NCBI GenBank assembly: GCA_027487245.1
Contig: JAIYDY010000078.1
Coordinates: 1-64,000, forward strand
From: Hyphomicrobiales bacterium
GTDB taxonomy: Bacteria; Pseudomonadota; Alphaproteobacteria; Rhizobiales; Beijerinckiaceae
DNA length: 64,000 nucleotides
Direction of reading: 5' to 3'
The position numbers and the translations under genes are program-made. The notes beneath the pieces are model-generated. The model did no database searches. It saw only the letters and a program-made list of their open reading frames with translations, and was not told the origin of the DNA. Below are positions 25,623 to 36,031 of the stretch, piece after piece. Every line of letters starts with the position of its first letter. Position 1 is the first letter of the stretch.

Positions 25623-26553
25623 CCTTTTTGCCGGCCAAGCGCCTGGCCTGGGCGCTGCGCAGGCGCTCCATGCGCTTGAGGCTGCTTTCGTCCATGTTCA
25701 TGGCCTCGTCGACCCAGCGCTCGGTGACATCGAGCAATTCCTGGAGGTCAAGGCCACCCACCCGGCGGCGCACATCGTGCAGGGCCTGAAGGGTGCTGTG
25801 GCGCTTCAGATTGCGGGCGATGTAATCCTGTACCGCTTTCTCGCCCTCGCCATCCTCGGCCAGCACATCGACCAGGCCCATGTCGAACATCTCCTCGGCC
25901 GTGTAGATCTTGCCGCTGAGGATCATCCGCTCGGCCTCGATCTGCCCGATCCGGCGCGACAGCAGGCTGTAGGCGCCCATGCCGGGGAACATGTGGAACA
26001 GGATTTCGGGCAGACCGAAGCGCGCCTTGCGCTCGGCCACCAGCACGCCGCAGGACAAGGCGCATTCGAAGCCGCCACCCAGCGCATCGCCCTGGATCAG
26101 GCCAACCAGCACGACCGGAAGCTTGAAGGCCGTGTAGCCGTGATAGACCATCTCGCAGCACTCGCGGGCATAGGTGCTGAGGGCCTGCCGATCCTGTCTG
26201 CGAATGCAGTCGGCGAACAGGGCCAGATCGCCGCCAAGATTGTAAATGCCCGGCATGCGCGAGGCGCTGACCACGAACTTGACGGGAGCATCGGCGCGGC
26301 TGCAGTTGTCAAGCAGGCCTGCCAGCACCTTCTCGAACCGCAGCAGATCATGCAGAAGCGGCCGCGAGAAACTGGGCGAGGTGTCGGAGTTAAAGTGCAC
26401 CCAGGCCGTCTTCAGCTTGCCCTCGATGGCGACGTCCATCTGGTCATAGCGCGTCGCGATGAAGTCGAGATAGGCCGACGACGCCAGCGGCGTGTCACTC
26501 TCTGTCGCGAGACCGGCCTCGGCCACCGAAAGCTGGTCGAAAAGGGCATTCAT
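25615..26553 (-). CDS. rpfF: RpfF-like DSF synthase (crotonase family)
   Basis: The 312-residue crotonase-fold protein carries motifs I recognise from RpfF: YNLGGDLALFADCIR, LIQGDALGGGFECALSC, FGLPEILFHMFPGMGAYSLL, and a C-terminal ITEIWVD-like VTERWVDEAMNMDESSLKRM. The two catalytic glutamates of RpfF correspond to Glu163 and Glu183, with the same 20-residue spacing. RpfF makes cis-2-unsaturated fatty-acid signals (DSF) from acyl-ACP by combined dehydration and thioester cleavage. An ordinary enoyl-CoA hydratase would be shorter and lack the NLGGDLALF block. Start choice is uncertain: 26553, 26568 and 26589 are all in frame. It is convergent with the RpfC-like kinase gene. Confidence 0.87.
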   Translation of the reverse strand: MNALFDQLSVAEAGLATESDTPLASSAYLDFIATRYDQMDVAIEGKLKTAWVHFNSDTSPSFSRPLLHDLLRFEKVLAGLLDNCSRADAPVKFVVSASRMPGIYNLGGDLALFADCIRRQDRQALSTYARECCEMVYHGYTAFKLPVVLVGLIQGDALGGGFECALSCGVLVAERKARFGLPEILFHMFPGMGAYSLLSRRIGQIEAERMILSGKIYTAEEMFDMGLVDVLAEDGEGEKAVQDYIARNLKRHSTLQALHDVRRRVGGLDLQELLDVTERWVDEAMNMDESSLKRMERLRSAQARRLAGKKAA

Positions 26554-26835
26554 CCCGATAACTTTCATAGAAGCGGCAGGGCGCTCCATCCGCCATGGGC
26601 CTGATATTGCTGTGCGTGCTGATCCGGTGCAACCCGAAGTTTAGCGAATGGTTAACCTTAAGCGGTCCTTGCGGCGATCAGCCACGGGCCTGTGTCAGGA
26701 CCACGACCGATCGGCGCAGAAAAGTGTGCAGGTCCGGCCGGAAGGCAGCGGAATCTTGCCAACCGACCGAATTGGCCGCGGGTCGCCTGGATTTGCTTCG
26801 CACTCTGGGCTTGCCTCGTCGCGCGGACGAAAGCC

Positions 26836-27588
26836 TCAGTGCATGTGGCTGCCACCATTCACGTCGATGGCGCTGCCGGTTACATAACCGGACAGGCTTG
26901 ATGCCAGGAACAGGCAACAGCCGGCCACTTCCGCCGCCGTGCCGACCCGGGCCATCGGCACCGTCGCCAGGATTTCGCTGTGGCGCTGCGGCGAGATCGC
27001 TCCCGCCGTCATGTCGGTGTCGATCAGCGAAGGGCAGACCGCATTGACGCGGATGTTGTCGATGCCCAGTTCGCGGGCGCAGGCCTTGGTGTAGCCGAGC
27101 ATTGCCGCCTTGGCCGCCGCATAGGGCGTGCCGCCGAAGACCCCGCCGCCGCGCTGGCCGGCCACGGACGACATGTTGACGATGGACCCTGAACCGGCGG
27201 CGCGCATGGCCGGCACCACGGCCTGAGTCAGGTGAAAGCAGCCGCGCATGTTCACGTCCATGACGCGGTCGTAGAGTGCGTCGGTGACATCCATCAACCG
27301 GTCCGGAGCCGTGATCCCGGCATTGTTGACCAGCACGTCGACGCGGCCATGGCGGGCCAGCACGCGCGCGATGGCTTTTTCACCGTCTGCCCTGCGGGTG
27401 ACATCGCAGCGGAGCGCCATGTGGCCGCGGCCCTTGAGCGCCGCCACCGTGTCACGCGCGGCGGCCAGATCGATGTCCAGCACCACGACGCGCGCGCCAT
27501 GGGCGGCAAACAGCATGGCCGTGGCCCGGCCGAGGCCCCGCGCGCTGCCCGCCCCGGTGATGACGCAGATCTTGCCCTTGAGCAGCAT
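26836..27588 (-). CDS. SDR-family oxidoreductase (FabG-like)
   Basis: The 250-residue NAD(P)-dependent enzyme has the cofactor motif ITGAGSARGLGRA, the NNAG motif, and a catalytic Ser plus YAAAKAAM (Tyr-x-x-x-Lys). It ends YVTGSAIDVNGG, all standard for classical SDRs. The start at 27588 follows GGAGGGAAAC; the frame stays open upstream without family-like sequence. It may be a 3-oxoacyl reductase or a sugar/polyol dehydrogenase. It lies 282 bases upstream of the rpfF-like gene on the same strand, a gap large enough that a shared transcript is uncertain. Confidence 0.88.
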   Translation of the reverse strand: MLLKGKICVITGAGSARGLGRATAMLFAAHGARVVVLDIDLAAARDTVAALKGRGHMALRCDVTRRADGEKAIARVLARHGRVDVLVNNAGITAPDRLMDVTDALYDRVMDVNMRGCFHLTQAVVPAMRAAGSGSIVNMSSVAGQRGGGVFGGTPYAAAKAAMLGYTKACARELGIDNIRVNAVCPSLIDTDMTAGAISPQRHSEILATVPMARVGTAAEVAGCCLFLASSLSGYVTGSAIDVNGGSHMH

Positions 27589-27813
27589 GTTTCCCTCCAT
27601 GGCGGCGTGGCGATCCGGCACGCATGGCCAGCCTGTTTTGCCGGCTTGTCCGGCGGGGTGCTCCGAGCCTATGTCGCGAAGGGACCTTGCGGCAAGCGGC
27701 GTGGCCGGCGGTGGATGCCAGCCCTGCAATTCCGGTTGCGTTTTGCGTGGCTTCCAGTCCACTCTCCCGGCGCGCAGGTCATGCCGGCTGCGCGATCAGG
27801 ACAGGGAACAGCC

Positions 27814-28872
<1,059 letters not shown>

Positions 28873-28985
28873 GCCTTTCGGCAAGCCGGCCAAAGAGTTG
28901 CGCGAAAGCGGCGAAAGATGGTTGCCAAGCGCAAGATCAGCCGCTAGACACACCCGACTTCGGCGGCCAAGCTGCTTTGAAGAAC

Positions 28986-29062
28986 GCGCCCGTAGCTCAG
29001 CTGGATAGAGCATCAGACTACGAATCTGAGGGTCAGAGGTTCGAATCCTTTCGGGCGCGCCA
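28986..29062 (+). tRNA. tRNA-Arg (anticodon ACG)
   Basis: A complete 77-base cloverleaf is visible. The acceptor stem is GCGCCCG (28986-28992) with CGGGCGC (29052-29058), followed by discriminator G and an encoded CCA. The anticodon stem is TCAGA/TCTGA with loop CTACGAA, giving ACG (read as ICG), which decodes CGU, CGC and CGA. The T loop is TTCGAAT. Confidence 0.97.
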
Positions 29063-29174
29063 TCACCTCCCTTTGTGACATTGTCAGTTCCCGGACGGGC
29101 CTCTTGGCCTGCTTTCTGTGTGAAAGCGGCTGGAATCGGTCGCTCGCCGGATGGGCTGGAGCCAGGCTGCGGCA

Positions 29175-32100
29175 TCAATGAAAGTCGCGGCTTTTCGGCA
29201 GGATGCGGACATCACGCGGGTGGCTGTTGCGCGGCGGCGGCGCGAGATGCAGCGGCGGCGGGATGACGCTGTGGCGGGGATCGCGGGCGTTGCCCTCGCT
29301 GCCGATGGTGGTGCCTTCATCCGCCGGCGAGAGCAGCGATCTGGTGAGCGCGAGGCCTGAGCGCTGGCTGTCCCACATCAGGTCGAGCGCATCCGAACGA
29401 TCGACGATGTGGCTGGCCATGAGATGCACCACGCCTTCGGGGCTCTTCTGCACACGGCCTTCCACCAGCATCAGCCGCGCGGCCATCACGGGGCGGCGCA
29501 GTGCCTCGAACTGCCGCGCCCAGAGCACGCAATTGGTGATGCCGGTCTCATCCTCCAGCGTGATGAAGAGCGCGTTGCCCTTGCCGGGTCTCTGGCGCAC
29601 CAGCACCAGCCCGGCCATCTTCGTGAAGCGGCCATCGGCACGCGCCGCCGTCTGGGCCGCCGTGCAGACGCCCTCGCGCTGGAAATGGGCGCGCAGCAGT
29701 GCCATCGGGTGCGCCTTCAGCGACAGCCGCATGGTCTGGTAGTCGGTCGCGACATGCTCGCCCAGACCCATGGGCGGCAGGTTGGCATCCGTCTCCTCGC
29801 CCAGCTCGCGGGCTGCGGAGACGGCGAAAAGCGGCAGCGGATCATCCTGCGGAAGGCGGTGCACCTGCCAGAGCGCTGCGCGGCGGTCGAGCCCGATCGA
29901 GCGGAAGGTATCGCCATCGGCCAGTGCGCGCATTGGGCGGCCATGGAGCCCGGCACGGCTGGCGAGGTCCTCGACCGTTCCAAAGCCGTCAGCGCGCATG
30001 GCCGTCAGGCGCATCGCCTCGGCTTCGTGGATGCCTTCCACCTGCCTCAGGCCGAGGCGCAGCGCGAGCCGGCCGGCATCGTCGCGCTCCAGTGTGTTGT
30101 CCCAGAAGGAATGGTTGATGTCAGCCGCCCGCACCTCCACCCCGTGCTCGCGGGCATCGCGCACGATCTGTGCGGGTGCGTAAAAGCCCATCGGCTGGGA
30201 ATTCAGCAAGGCGGCGGCGAACACCGCGGGATGATGGCATTTCAGCCATGACGAGATGTAGACCAGCTTGGCGAAGGAGGCCGCGTGGCTCTCGGGAAAA
30301 CCATAGGAGCCGAAACCCTTGATCTGCTCGAAGCAGTTCTGCGCGAAGTCGCGGGCATAACCGCGTGCCACCATGCGCCCGACCATCAGGTCCTCGAAGC
30401 GGCCGATGGTGCCGACATTGCGGAATGTCGCCATGGCGCGGCGAAGCTGGTTGGCCTCCACATCGGTGAACCTGGCGGCGACCATGGCCAGCTGCATGGC
30501 CTGCTCCTGGAACAGCGGCACGCCTTTGGTCTTGCCAAGCACGGCGTGGAGTTCGTCCGCCGGCCCATGTTCGGGGGAGGGGGACGGAAAACTCACCGGC
30601 TCAAGCCCTGACCGGCGGCGCAGGTAAGGGTGCACCATGTTGCCCTGTATGGGCCCCGGACGGACAATGGCGACCTGGATGACGAGATCGTAGAACTCGC
30701 GCGGGCGAAGGCGCGGCAGCATGTTGATCTGCGCGCGGCTTTCCACCTGGAACACGCCGATTGAATCCCCCCGGCAGAGCATCTCGTAGGTCGCCGCATC
30801 GCCATGCGGCACATCGGCGAGGCCGATCCCGATGCCGTCGTGATCCTTCAGCAGGTCGAAGGCCTTGCGGATGCAGGTGAGCATGCCAAGCGCCAGCACG
30901 TCGACCTTCATCAGGCCGAGCGCGTCGATGTCGTCCTTGTCCCATTCGATGAAGGTGCGATCCGCCATCGCGGCATTGCCGACGGGCACCAGTTCATCAA
31001 GCCGCTCGCGCGTGAGCACGAAGCCGCCGACATGCTGCGACAGGTGGCGCGGAAAGCCGATGAGGCGTTTGGCAAAGCCCACGGCCCGCGCGATTGCGGG
31101 GTTGTCCGGATCGAGGCCAGCCTGCTTCACCTGGTTGCGGGTGATGTCCGAGCCCCAGCTGCCCCACTGCGTGCCCGAAAGGGCCGAGGTGACATCCTCC
31201 GAAAGCCCGAGCACCTTGCCCGCCTCGCGGATGGCGCTTTTGGGGCGATAGTGAATGACGGTGGCGGCCAGTCCGGCCCGCTCGCGGCCATAACGCGCGT
31301 AGATGTGCTGGATGATCTCCTCGCGCCGTTCATGCTCGAAATCGACATCGATGTCCGGCGGCTCGCGCCGCTCCTCCGAGATGAAGCGTGCGAACAGCAC
31401 ATTGTGCTCGGCCGGATCGACGCAGGTGATGCCGAGCACATAGCAGACGGCCGAATTGGCGGCCGAGCCGCGCCCCTGACACAGGATGCCCATGTCGTTG
31501 GCCACGCGCACGATGTCGTGGATGGTGAGGAAATAGCGGGCGTAGTCGAGCTTGCCTATCAGCGCGAGTTCGGCATGGAGCAGGCGCTCCACCTTGTCAG
31601 GCGTGCCGGCGGGATAGCGCATCGCGGCATGCCGCCAGGTGAGTTCCTCCAGCCAGCCCTGCGCGTCGCGCCCCGGCGGGACAGGCTCGTCCGGATACTC
31701 GTAGCGCAACTGGCCCAGATCGAAGCACATGCGGGCCAGCAGCTCCTGCGTCTCGCCGATGGACTGCGGGCGATCAGCAAAAAGCCGTGCCATTTCGGCT
31801 GGAGGCTTGAGGTGCCGTTCGGCGTTCATCTCGAGCAGGCGGCCGGCATTCTCAAGCGTGCGGCCCTCCCGGATGCAGGTGAGGATGTCCTGCAGGTCGC
31901 GTTGCGCCGGCTCTGCATAGAGCGCGTCGTTGGTGGCGATGAGCGGTATGCGTGCGGCCTCGGCGATGCCGGCGAGTTCCGCGAGCTTGCGCCGGTCATC
32001 GCCCCGGCGCGGCATGCTCGCACCAAGCCAGAGCGCGCCCGGCGCGGCCTCGCCGAGGCCATGCAGCAGCGCAGGAAGACCGCGCCTGTCGCGCCCCGGC

Positions 32101-32642
32101 ATTGCGATGAGCAGAAGATCGCGCGCATCGGCGAGCAGATCACCCAACCCAAGCTCGCATGCACCTTTCCTCGTGCGGCGATTGCCAAGGGTGAGCAGCC
32201 GGCAGAGCCGCCCCCAGCCGGCCCGGTTTTCGGGGTAGGCGATGATGTCCGGCGTGCCGTCGGCGAAGGCGAGGCGCGCGCCGGTGACAAGCCGGAAAGC
32301 CTGCGCCCTTGCCTGAACCAGCGCTTGCAGGGCGGTGTCGTCAGCCTCGGCGAGCGACACAGGGGTGGGCGGCAGGCCTTGCGCCTCGAAGCGCACCTCG
32401 CCGGGGCCCGACCCATCGCGCAGCTTCAGCGGTGGCAGCGCGCCGCCCTCGCGCAAATCCCGCAAGGCCGCCCAGGCCCGCACCACGCCGGCGACCGTGT
32501 TGCGATCGGCGATGCCGAGGCCGCAATGGCCCAGCAGGAGCGATGTCAGGACGAGTTGATCGGCAGGCGAGGCCCCGCGCAGAAACGAGAAATTCGTGGC
32601 ACAGGCGAGTTCGGCATAGCCGGGAGCGGGTCGGCTGTTCAT
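29175..32642 (-). CDS. dnaE2: Error-prone DNA polymerase DnaE2 (ImuC)
   Basis: The 1155-residue C-family polymerase has an N-terminal PHP region (YAELACATNFSFLRGASPADQL), the palm-domain block GRGSAANSAVCYVLGI with catalytic DIDVDFEHERR, and a C-terminal OB fold (GLVLVRQRPGKGNALFITLEDETG). The length and the SNFSFLRGAS-type opening separate DnaE2 from replicative DnaE1. It carries out translesion synthesis after DNA damage and works with ImuB on the beta clamp. Its start overlaps the imuB stop as ATGA. With imuA and imuB it forms one operon under an SOS box. Confidence 0.96.
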   Translation of the reverse strand: MNSRPAPGYAELACATNFSFLRGASPADQLVLTSLLLGHCGLGIADRNTVAGVVRAWAALRDLREGGALPPLKLRDGSGPGEVRFEAQGLPPTPVSLAEADDTALQALVQARAQAFRLVTGARLAFADGTPDIIAYPENRAGWGRLCRLLTLGNRRTRKGACELGLGDLLADARDLLLIAMPGRDRRGLPALLHGLGEAAPGALWLGASMPRRGDDRRKLAELAGIAEAARIPLIATNDALYAEPAQRDLQDILTCIREGRTLENAGRLLEMNAERHLKPPAEMARLFADRPQSIGETQELLARMCFDLGQLRYEYPDEPVPPGRDAQGWLEELTWRHAAMRYPAGTPDKVERLLHAELALIGKLDYARYFLTIHDIVRVANDMGILCQGRGSAANSAVCYVLGITCVDPAEHNVLFARFISEERREPPDIDVDFEHERREEIIQHIYARYGRERAGLAATVIHYRPKSAIREAGKVLGLSEDVTSALSGTQWGSWGSDITRNQVKQAGLDPDNPAIARAVGFAKRLIGFPRHLSQHVGGFVLTRERLDELVPVGNAAMADRTFIEWDKDDIDALGLMKVDVLALGMLTCIRKAFDLLKDHDGIGIGLADVPHGDAATYEMLCRGDSIGVFQVESRAQINMLPRLRPREFYDLVIQVAIVRPGPIQGNMVHPYLRRRSGLEPVSFPSPSPEHGPADELHAVLGKTKGVPLFQEQAMQLAMVAARFTDVEANQLRRAMATFRNVGTIGRFEDLMVGRMVARGYARDFAQNCFEQIKGFGSYGFPESHAASFAKLVYISSWLKCHHPAVFAAALLNSQPMGFYAPAQIVRDAREHGVEVRAADINHSFWDNTLERDDAGRLALRLGLRQVEGIHEAEAMRLTAMRADGFGTVEDLASRAGLHGRPMRALADGDTFRSIGLDRRAALWQVHRLPQDDPLPLFAVSAARELGEETDANLPPMGLGEHVATDYQTMRLSLKAHPMALLRAHFQREGVCTAAQTAARADGRFTKMAGLVLVRQRPGKGNALFITLEDETGITNCVLWARQFEALRRPVMAARLMLVEGRVQKSPEGVVHLMASHIVDRSDALDLMWDSQRSGLALTRSLLSPADEGTTIGSEGNARDPRHSVIPPPLHLAPPPRNSHPRDVRILPKSRDFH

Positions 32643-34267
32643 GCAAACAGCCCGTGCAGGAACCAGCGGGGGCGGGCGGTCGAGTCCTCATACAAGCCCT
32701 CACGGAAAACCCAGAAGCGGTGTCCATGCGCATTCTCGATGCGGTAATAGTCCCGCGTTGCGGGCGCGGCATTGCCGCAGCGCCACCATTCTGGGGCGAT
32801 GCGTTCCGGCCCTTCGGCGCGCGCCACCTCATGCAGCACGCGGCGCCAGCGAAAGCGCAGGGGCGGGCCGTCCGGCACCTCGGCCAGAGCCTCGATCCAC
32901 TGGGGCGGATCGAACAGGGTGAGCGGTCTTGCCGGCGGCTGGCCCGGCTCAGGATGCGCGAAAGGCGCGGTCGTGTGCCGCGCCAGGAAGGGCACGCTGC
33001 CTCCCGCTCGCATCGGATCGTGCGTGTCGTGCATCACGAAGCGCTGCACCGTCTCGCGGCCAAAGCGGGCGGTGAGCCGATCGACAAGGGACGCGACATC
33101 ACCTGCTTCCGCCTGGCTTGCTGGCCCGCCGTCCAGCGCTGCCTGCCGCTCGGCCATGGGCTCGCTGCGGATCACCACGAGGCGCACCGCATCGAAGCCG
33201 AAGCCGGGATCGAGCGGGTCTGAAAGAGCCTCCAGCTTCAGCCGGACAAGGCGCATCAGGCCTGAGGCGTCGCGCATGCCTTGCGCGGTCTCGACAGCGA
33301 TGCGCCGCACGGCCCCGTCGGAGCGGAAGACGCTGACCTCGAAGGCGCGTCCGCCAGCGCCGCGCCTTTCCAGCGCCGCCATGATGTCCTGCGCCAGCCG
33401 TTCCAGCACCGCAAGCAGGCTTTCCAGCAGCCCGAGCGGTGCGGGAAAGTGCTTCTCGGCCATGATCTCGGGCGCAGGCCGCAGCGGCGTGATGCGGATG
33501 TCCTCGCGGCCGAGGATCCGGCGCAGCGTGTCGGCAAGGCTGGACCCGAAGCGGGCCGTGAGCATGCCGGATGGCCGGTCGGCGAGGTCGCCAAGGGTCT
33601 GGAAGCCGGCACGGCCCAGTGCCAGCACCGTGGCCGGGTCCTGTTCGAGCGCCGTGAGCGGCAGGGGGCGCGCCGCCTGCTCCTCTTCACCTGCGGCCAC
33701 GATCGTGTTGCGGCGATCACGTGCGAGGGCCCACGCGGCATGCGGTGTTCCTGAAATCGCGGCACAGGAGGCGAGCCCGAGCGCGCCAAGCCGGCGGCGC
33801 ACGCGCCAGACCATCTCCCTCTCCCCGCCGAACAGGTGCGCGCAGCCTGTGACATCGAGGATCAGGCCATCGCTTGCGTGCAGGGCAACGAGCGGCGTGA
33901 ACAGGTCGCACAACTCGCCTAGATGCCGCATGAAAGCCGCATCCGCCTCCGGTTCGGCCTGTGCCGTCTCAAGGTCCGGCCACAGCGCGCGCGCCTCGGC
34001 GAGCGCCATGCCGGCCCGAAGCCCTCCGCGCATGGCTGCCGGATCGAGAGCCGCGATGCGCAAGGCACCCCGATCCTGCTCCACGAGCACGAAAGGGCGA
34101 TCACCCGGCCCGCCTGTACGGGGGCGGTTCATCGCGCGCCGTGTCCGGTCGGTGGACAGGAACGGCAACCACACCGCGAGATAGCGGCGCGGAAGCTCCG
34201 CCGTCGGGCTGACGGGCGGCTGCAGCCTCTCCGTGGCCGGAGGGGTTGCTCTCGAGGCGCTGTGCAT
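32639..34267 (-). CDS. imuB: ImuB, catalytically inactive Y-family polymerase homologue
   Basis: The 542-residue protein has the ImuB signature RRYLAVWLPFLSTDR near residue 27 and an MRGGLRAGMALAEARALWP block. It also has a clamp-binding-like motif RPLTLFDPP near residue 410 and the conserved C-terminal RIENAHGHRFWVFREGLY. ImuB lacks the catalytic acidic residues of Y-family polymerases and serves as a hub linking DnaE2 and ImuA to the beta clamp. The only sensible ATG, at 34267, lies 167 bases inside imuA in another frame, a large overlap. Its stop overlaps dnaE2 by ATGA. Confidence 0.92.
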   Translation of the reverse strand: MHSASRATPPATERLQPPVSPTAELPRRYLAVWLPFLSTDRTRRAMNRPRTGGPGDRPFVLVEQDRGALRIAALDPAAMRGGLRAGMALAEARALWPDLETAQAEPEADAAFMRHLGELCDLFTPLVALHASDGLILDVTGCAHLFGGEREMVWRVRRRLGALGLASCAAISGTPHAAWALARDRRNTIVAAGEEEQAARPLPLTALEQDPATVLALGRAGFQTLGDLADRPSGMLTARFGSSLADTLRRILGREDIRITPLRPAPEIMAEKHFPAPLGLLESLLAVLERLAQDIMAALERRGAGGRAFEVSVFRSDGAVRRIAVETAQGMRDASGLMRLVRLKLEALSDPLDPGFGFDAVRLVVIRSEPMAERQAALDGGPASQAEAGDVASLVDRLTARFGRETVQRFVMHDTHDPMRAGGSVPFLARHTTAPFAHPEPGQPPARPLTLFDPPQWIEALAEVPDGPPLRFRWRRVLHEVARAEGPERIAPEWWRCGNAAPATRDYYRIENAHGHRFWVFREGLYEDSTARPRWFLHGLFA

Positions 34268-34898
34268 CGCGGTTCCACTCCAGATGATGTTGCAAGCCTT
34301 CCTGCCCGTTGCGCGCGCGCAGCAGGACAAGGTGAAAAGCCGGGTGGCCCGGCGCTTTCGCCGCCAGGGCGCGCGATGGCGCGGCGCGCGCGAGCCAGCG
34401 GGTTTCGGCGGCGCTGGGCATGGGGGCTGCGGCGGCTCTCACCACGAAGACCGGCACGCCCGACGCCCTTGCCGCAAGGGCGAGCCGCCGGCTGGCCGTC
34501 AGGTCGTAGGCCTTCACCTCGCCCCTCAACTCGATGATCACGGCACCGAGCGCCGGGCAGCGCGCCCCTTCCAGTCCTGCCTGGAGGGCCGATGGCGCAT
34601 CCCGCGCCCTGATGAGCAGCAGATGAGAGGGGTCAAACCCCAGTTCCGCCAACCCTGCCGGATGCGGCATGCCCGTCTCGTGGGTCAGTGCCTCGTGCCG
34701 GGCCCAGAGCGTTGCCTGCTGCCCGCCTGCCATGCCCAGCATCACGGCGAGGGCTGACAGGCTCACGCCATCGGCCTCGGCACCCGCATAGAATTCATGC
34801 AAGGCGCCGCGCGCGAGCGAAAAACCCGGCGCTCCTTGTGTTGGATGATCCTGCTCGGTCGCGAGGGCGGAAGGCATGTCCGGAAGCCAAATGTTCAT
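34101..34898 (-). CDS. imuA: ImuA (SOS mutagenesis cassette, RecA-like fold)
   Basis: The 265-residue protein has the ImuA features ALHEFYAGAEADG near residue 33, LLLIRARDAPSALQAGLEGAR, and VIIELRGEVKAYDLTASRRLALAAR. ImuA is needed with ImuB and DnaE2 for damage-induced mutagenesis. The ATG at 34898 overlaps the SOS box itself, so translation from an ATG at 34877 is an alternative that would place the box fully upstream. The last 50 or so residues, rich in Ala/Pro/Arg, are encoded in DNA that overlaps imuB and may be dispensable. Confidence 0.87.
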   Translation of the reverse strand: MNIWLPDMPSALATEQDHPTQGAPGFSLARGALHEFYAGAEADGVSLSALAVMLGMAGGQQATLWARHEALTHETGMPHPAGLAELGFDPSHLLLIRARDAPSALQAGLEGARCPALGAVIIELRGEVKAYDLTASRRLALAARASGVPVFVVRAAAAPMPSAAETRWLARAAPSRALAAKAPGHPAFHLVLLRARNGQEGLQHHLEWNRDAQRLESNPSGHGEAAAARQPDGGASAPLSRGVVAVPVHRPDTARDEPPPYRRAG

Positions 34899-34907
34899 GA
34901 TATGTTC
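34893..34907. promoter_or_regulatory. LexA (SOS) box GTTC-N7-GTTC upstream of imuA
   Basis: GTTC at 34893-34896 and GTTC at 34904-34907 are separated by exactly 7 bases (ATGATAT), the alphaproteobacterial LexA consensus. The box overlaps the first possible imuA start codon. It should place imuA-imuB-dnaE2 under DNA-damage control. Confidence 0.85.
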
Positions 34908-35011
34908 TGTATAAACAAGGGCAGGACCGAAGAGTCAAGAACGCTGGCTCCAGCAAACCTGCTCCAGGACGTGGCCTCATGGAAACGCCTGCCTGGCTGT
35001 GCCGGCAGGAC

Positions 35012-36022
35012 CTATCGGCCAGCCGCCGTGGACTGGCGCACGACCAGTTCGATCGGCAGTTCAGTCTGCTCATGGCGGCGCTCGCCCTTGATCTCGGCCA
35101 GCAGGGTCGCGGCACAGAGCTGGCCGATCCGGGCGGTCGGGATCATCACCGTGGTCAGGGCCGGCGTGATGTGGGCCGACATCTCGATGTCGTCGATGCC
35201 GACCACCGAAAGGGCCTCCGGAACGGCGATCCCGCGGGACTGGGCCTCCTGAATGCAGCCGATGGCAAACAGGTCAATGCCGCCGATGATGGCGCTGGGC
35301 GGCTCGCCAAGCTCGAGAAGGCGCGCACAGCCGGCGCGGCCCCCTGCCATGGTCAGCCCCTGTTCGCTGACCAGCGCGCCGGGAAGATCGAGCCCGGCCT
35401 CATGCAGGGCCTGCCGCGCGCCGGCAAGACGGGCCTGTTGGCGGTCATTGAAGGGAAGGTGGCCGACGACCATGCCGATGCGGCGATGGCCGAGCCCGAT
35501 CAGGTGCCGGGCGGCAAGATGGCCGGCAAGCCGGTTGTCCACCGTCACCGCTGCACAATCAGAGGTGCCGACCCAGCTCAGCACCACCGGCACGCCCGCG
35601 GTGCGCAGCAGCATGGCCGCATCCTGTGAGCGTTCCGCGCCGACCAGCATCAACCCGTCGACACCACGCGTCAGCAGCGTCCGCACGGCCTCGGTCTCGG
35701 CAGCGGGGTTCATCTCGTGGGAGGCCACCAGCAACTGGTAGCCCTCGCGTGCCAGCGCCGACTGCATGGCCTGGAGCACCCGTGCGAAGATGGTGCTGTC
35801 CAGGGTCGGAACGATCGCGCCGATGGTCATGGTGCGGCCCGAGGCGAGGGCCCTCGCCATCCCATCCGGGCGATAGCCGAGCTTGCGCGCACTCTCGTGC
35901 ACGCGCGCCAGCGTGTCAGGCGTCAGCAGGTCCGGCTGCGCCATGGCGCGCGAGACCGTCGCCGGCGAAACGCCCGCATCGCGCGCCACATCCACCAGCC
36001 GGGCCTTCGCTCTTTTTGCCAT
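35012..36022 (-). CDS. LacI/GntR-family transcriptional regulator
   Basis: The 336-residue repressor has an N-terminal helix-turn-helix (RLVDVARDAGVSPATVSRAM), the hinge region YRPDGMARALASGRT, and a periplasmic-binding-like ligand domain ending in SVVGIDDIEMSAHITPALTTV. Proteins of this type (GntR/IdnR-like) usually sense a sugar acid, polyol or related small molecule. It is divergent from the ABC-transporter operon. Two palindromes in the 162-base intergenic region, at 36032-36047 and 36134-36147, are probable binding sites, for autoregulation and for operon control. Confidence 0.93.
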   Translation of the reverse strand: MAKRAKARLVDVARDAGVSPATVSRAMAQPDLLTPDTLARVHESARKLGYRPDGMARALASGRTMTIGAIVPTLDSTIFARVLQAMQSALAREGYQLLVASHEMNPAAETEAVRTLLTRGVDGLMLVGAERSQDAAMLLRTAGVPVVLSWVGTSDCAAVTVDNRLAGHLAARHLIGLGHRRIGMVVGHLPFNDRQQARLAGARQALHEAGLDLPGALVSEQGLTMAGGRAGCARLLELGEPPSAIIGGIDLFAIGCIQEAQSRGIAVPEALSVVGIDDIEMSAHITPALTTVMIPTARIGQLCAATLLAEIKGERRHEQTELPIELVVRQSTAAGR

Positions 36023-36031
36023 CTCCGGAGT

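Noticed and set aside
28986..29062. tRNA-Arg as an integration site for a mobile element
   Set aside because: No integrase, no duplicated tRNA 3' end and no change in gene style follow it; a normal imu operon lies next to it.
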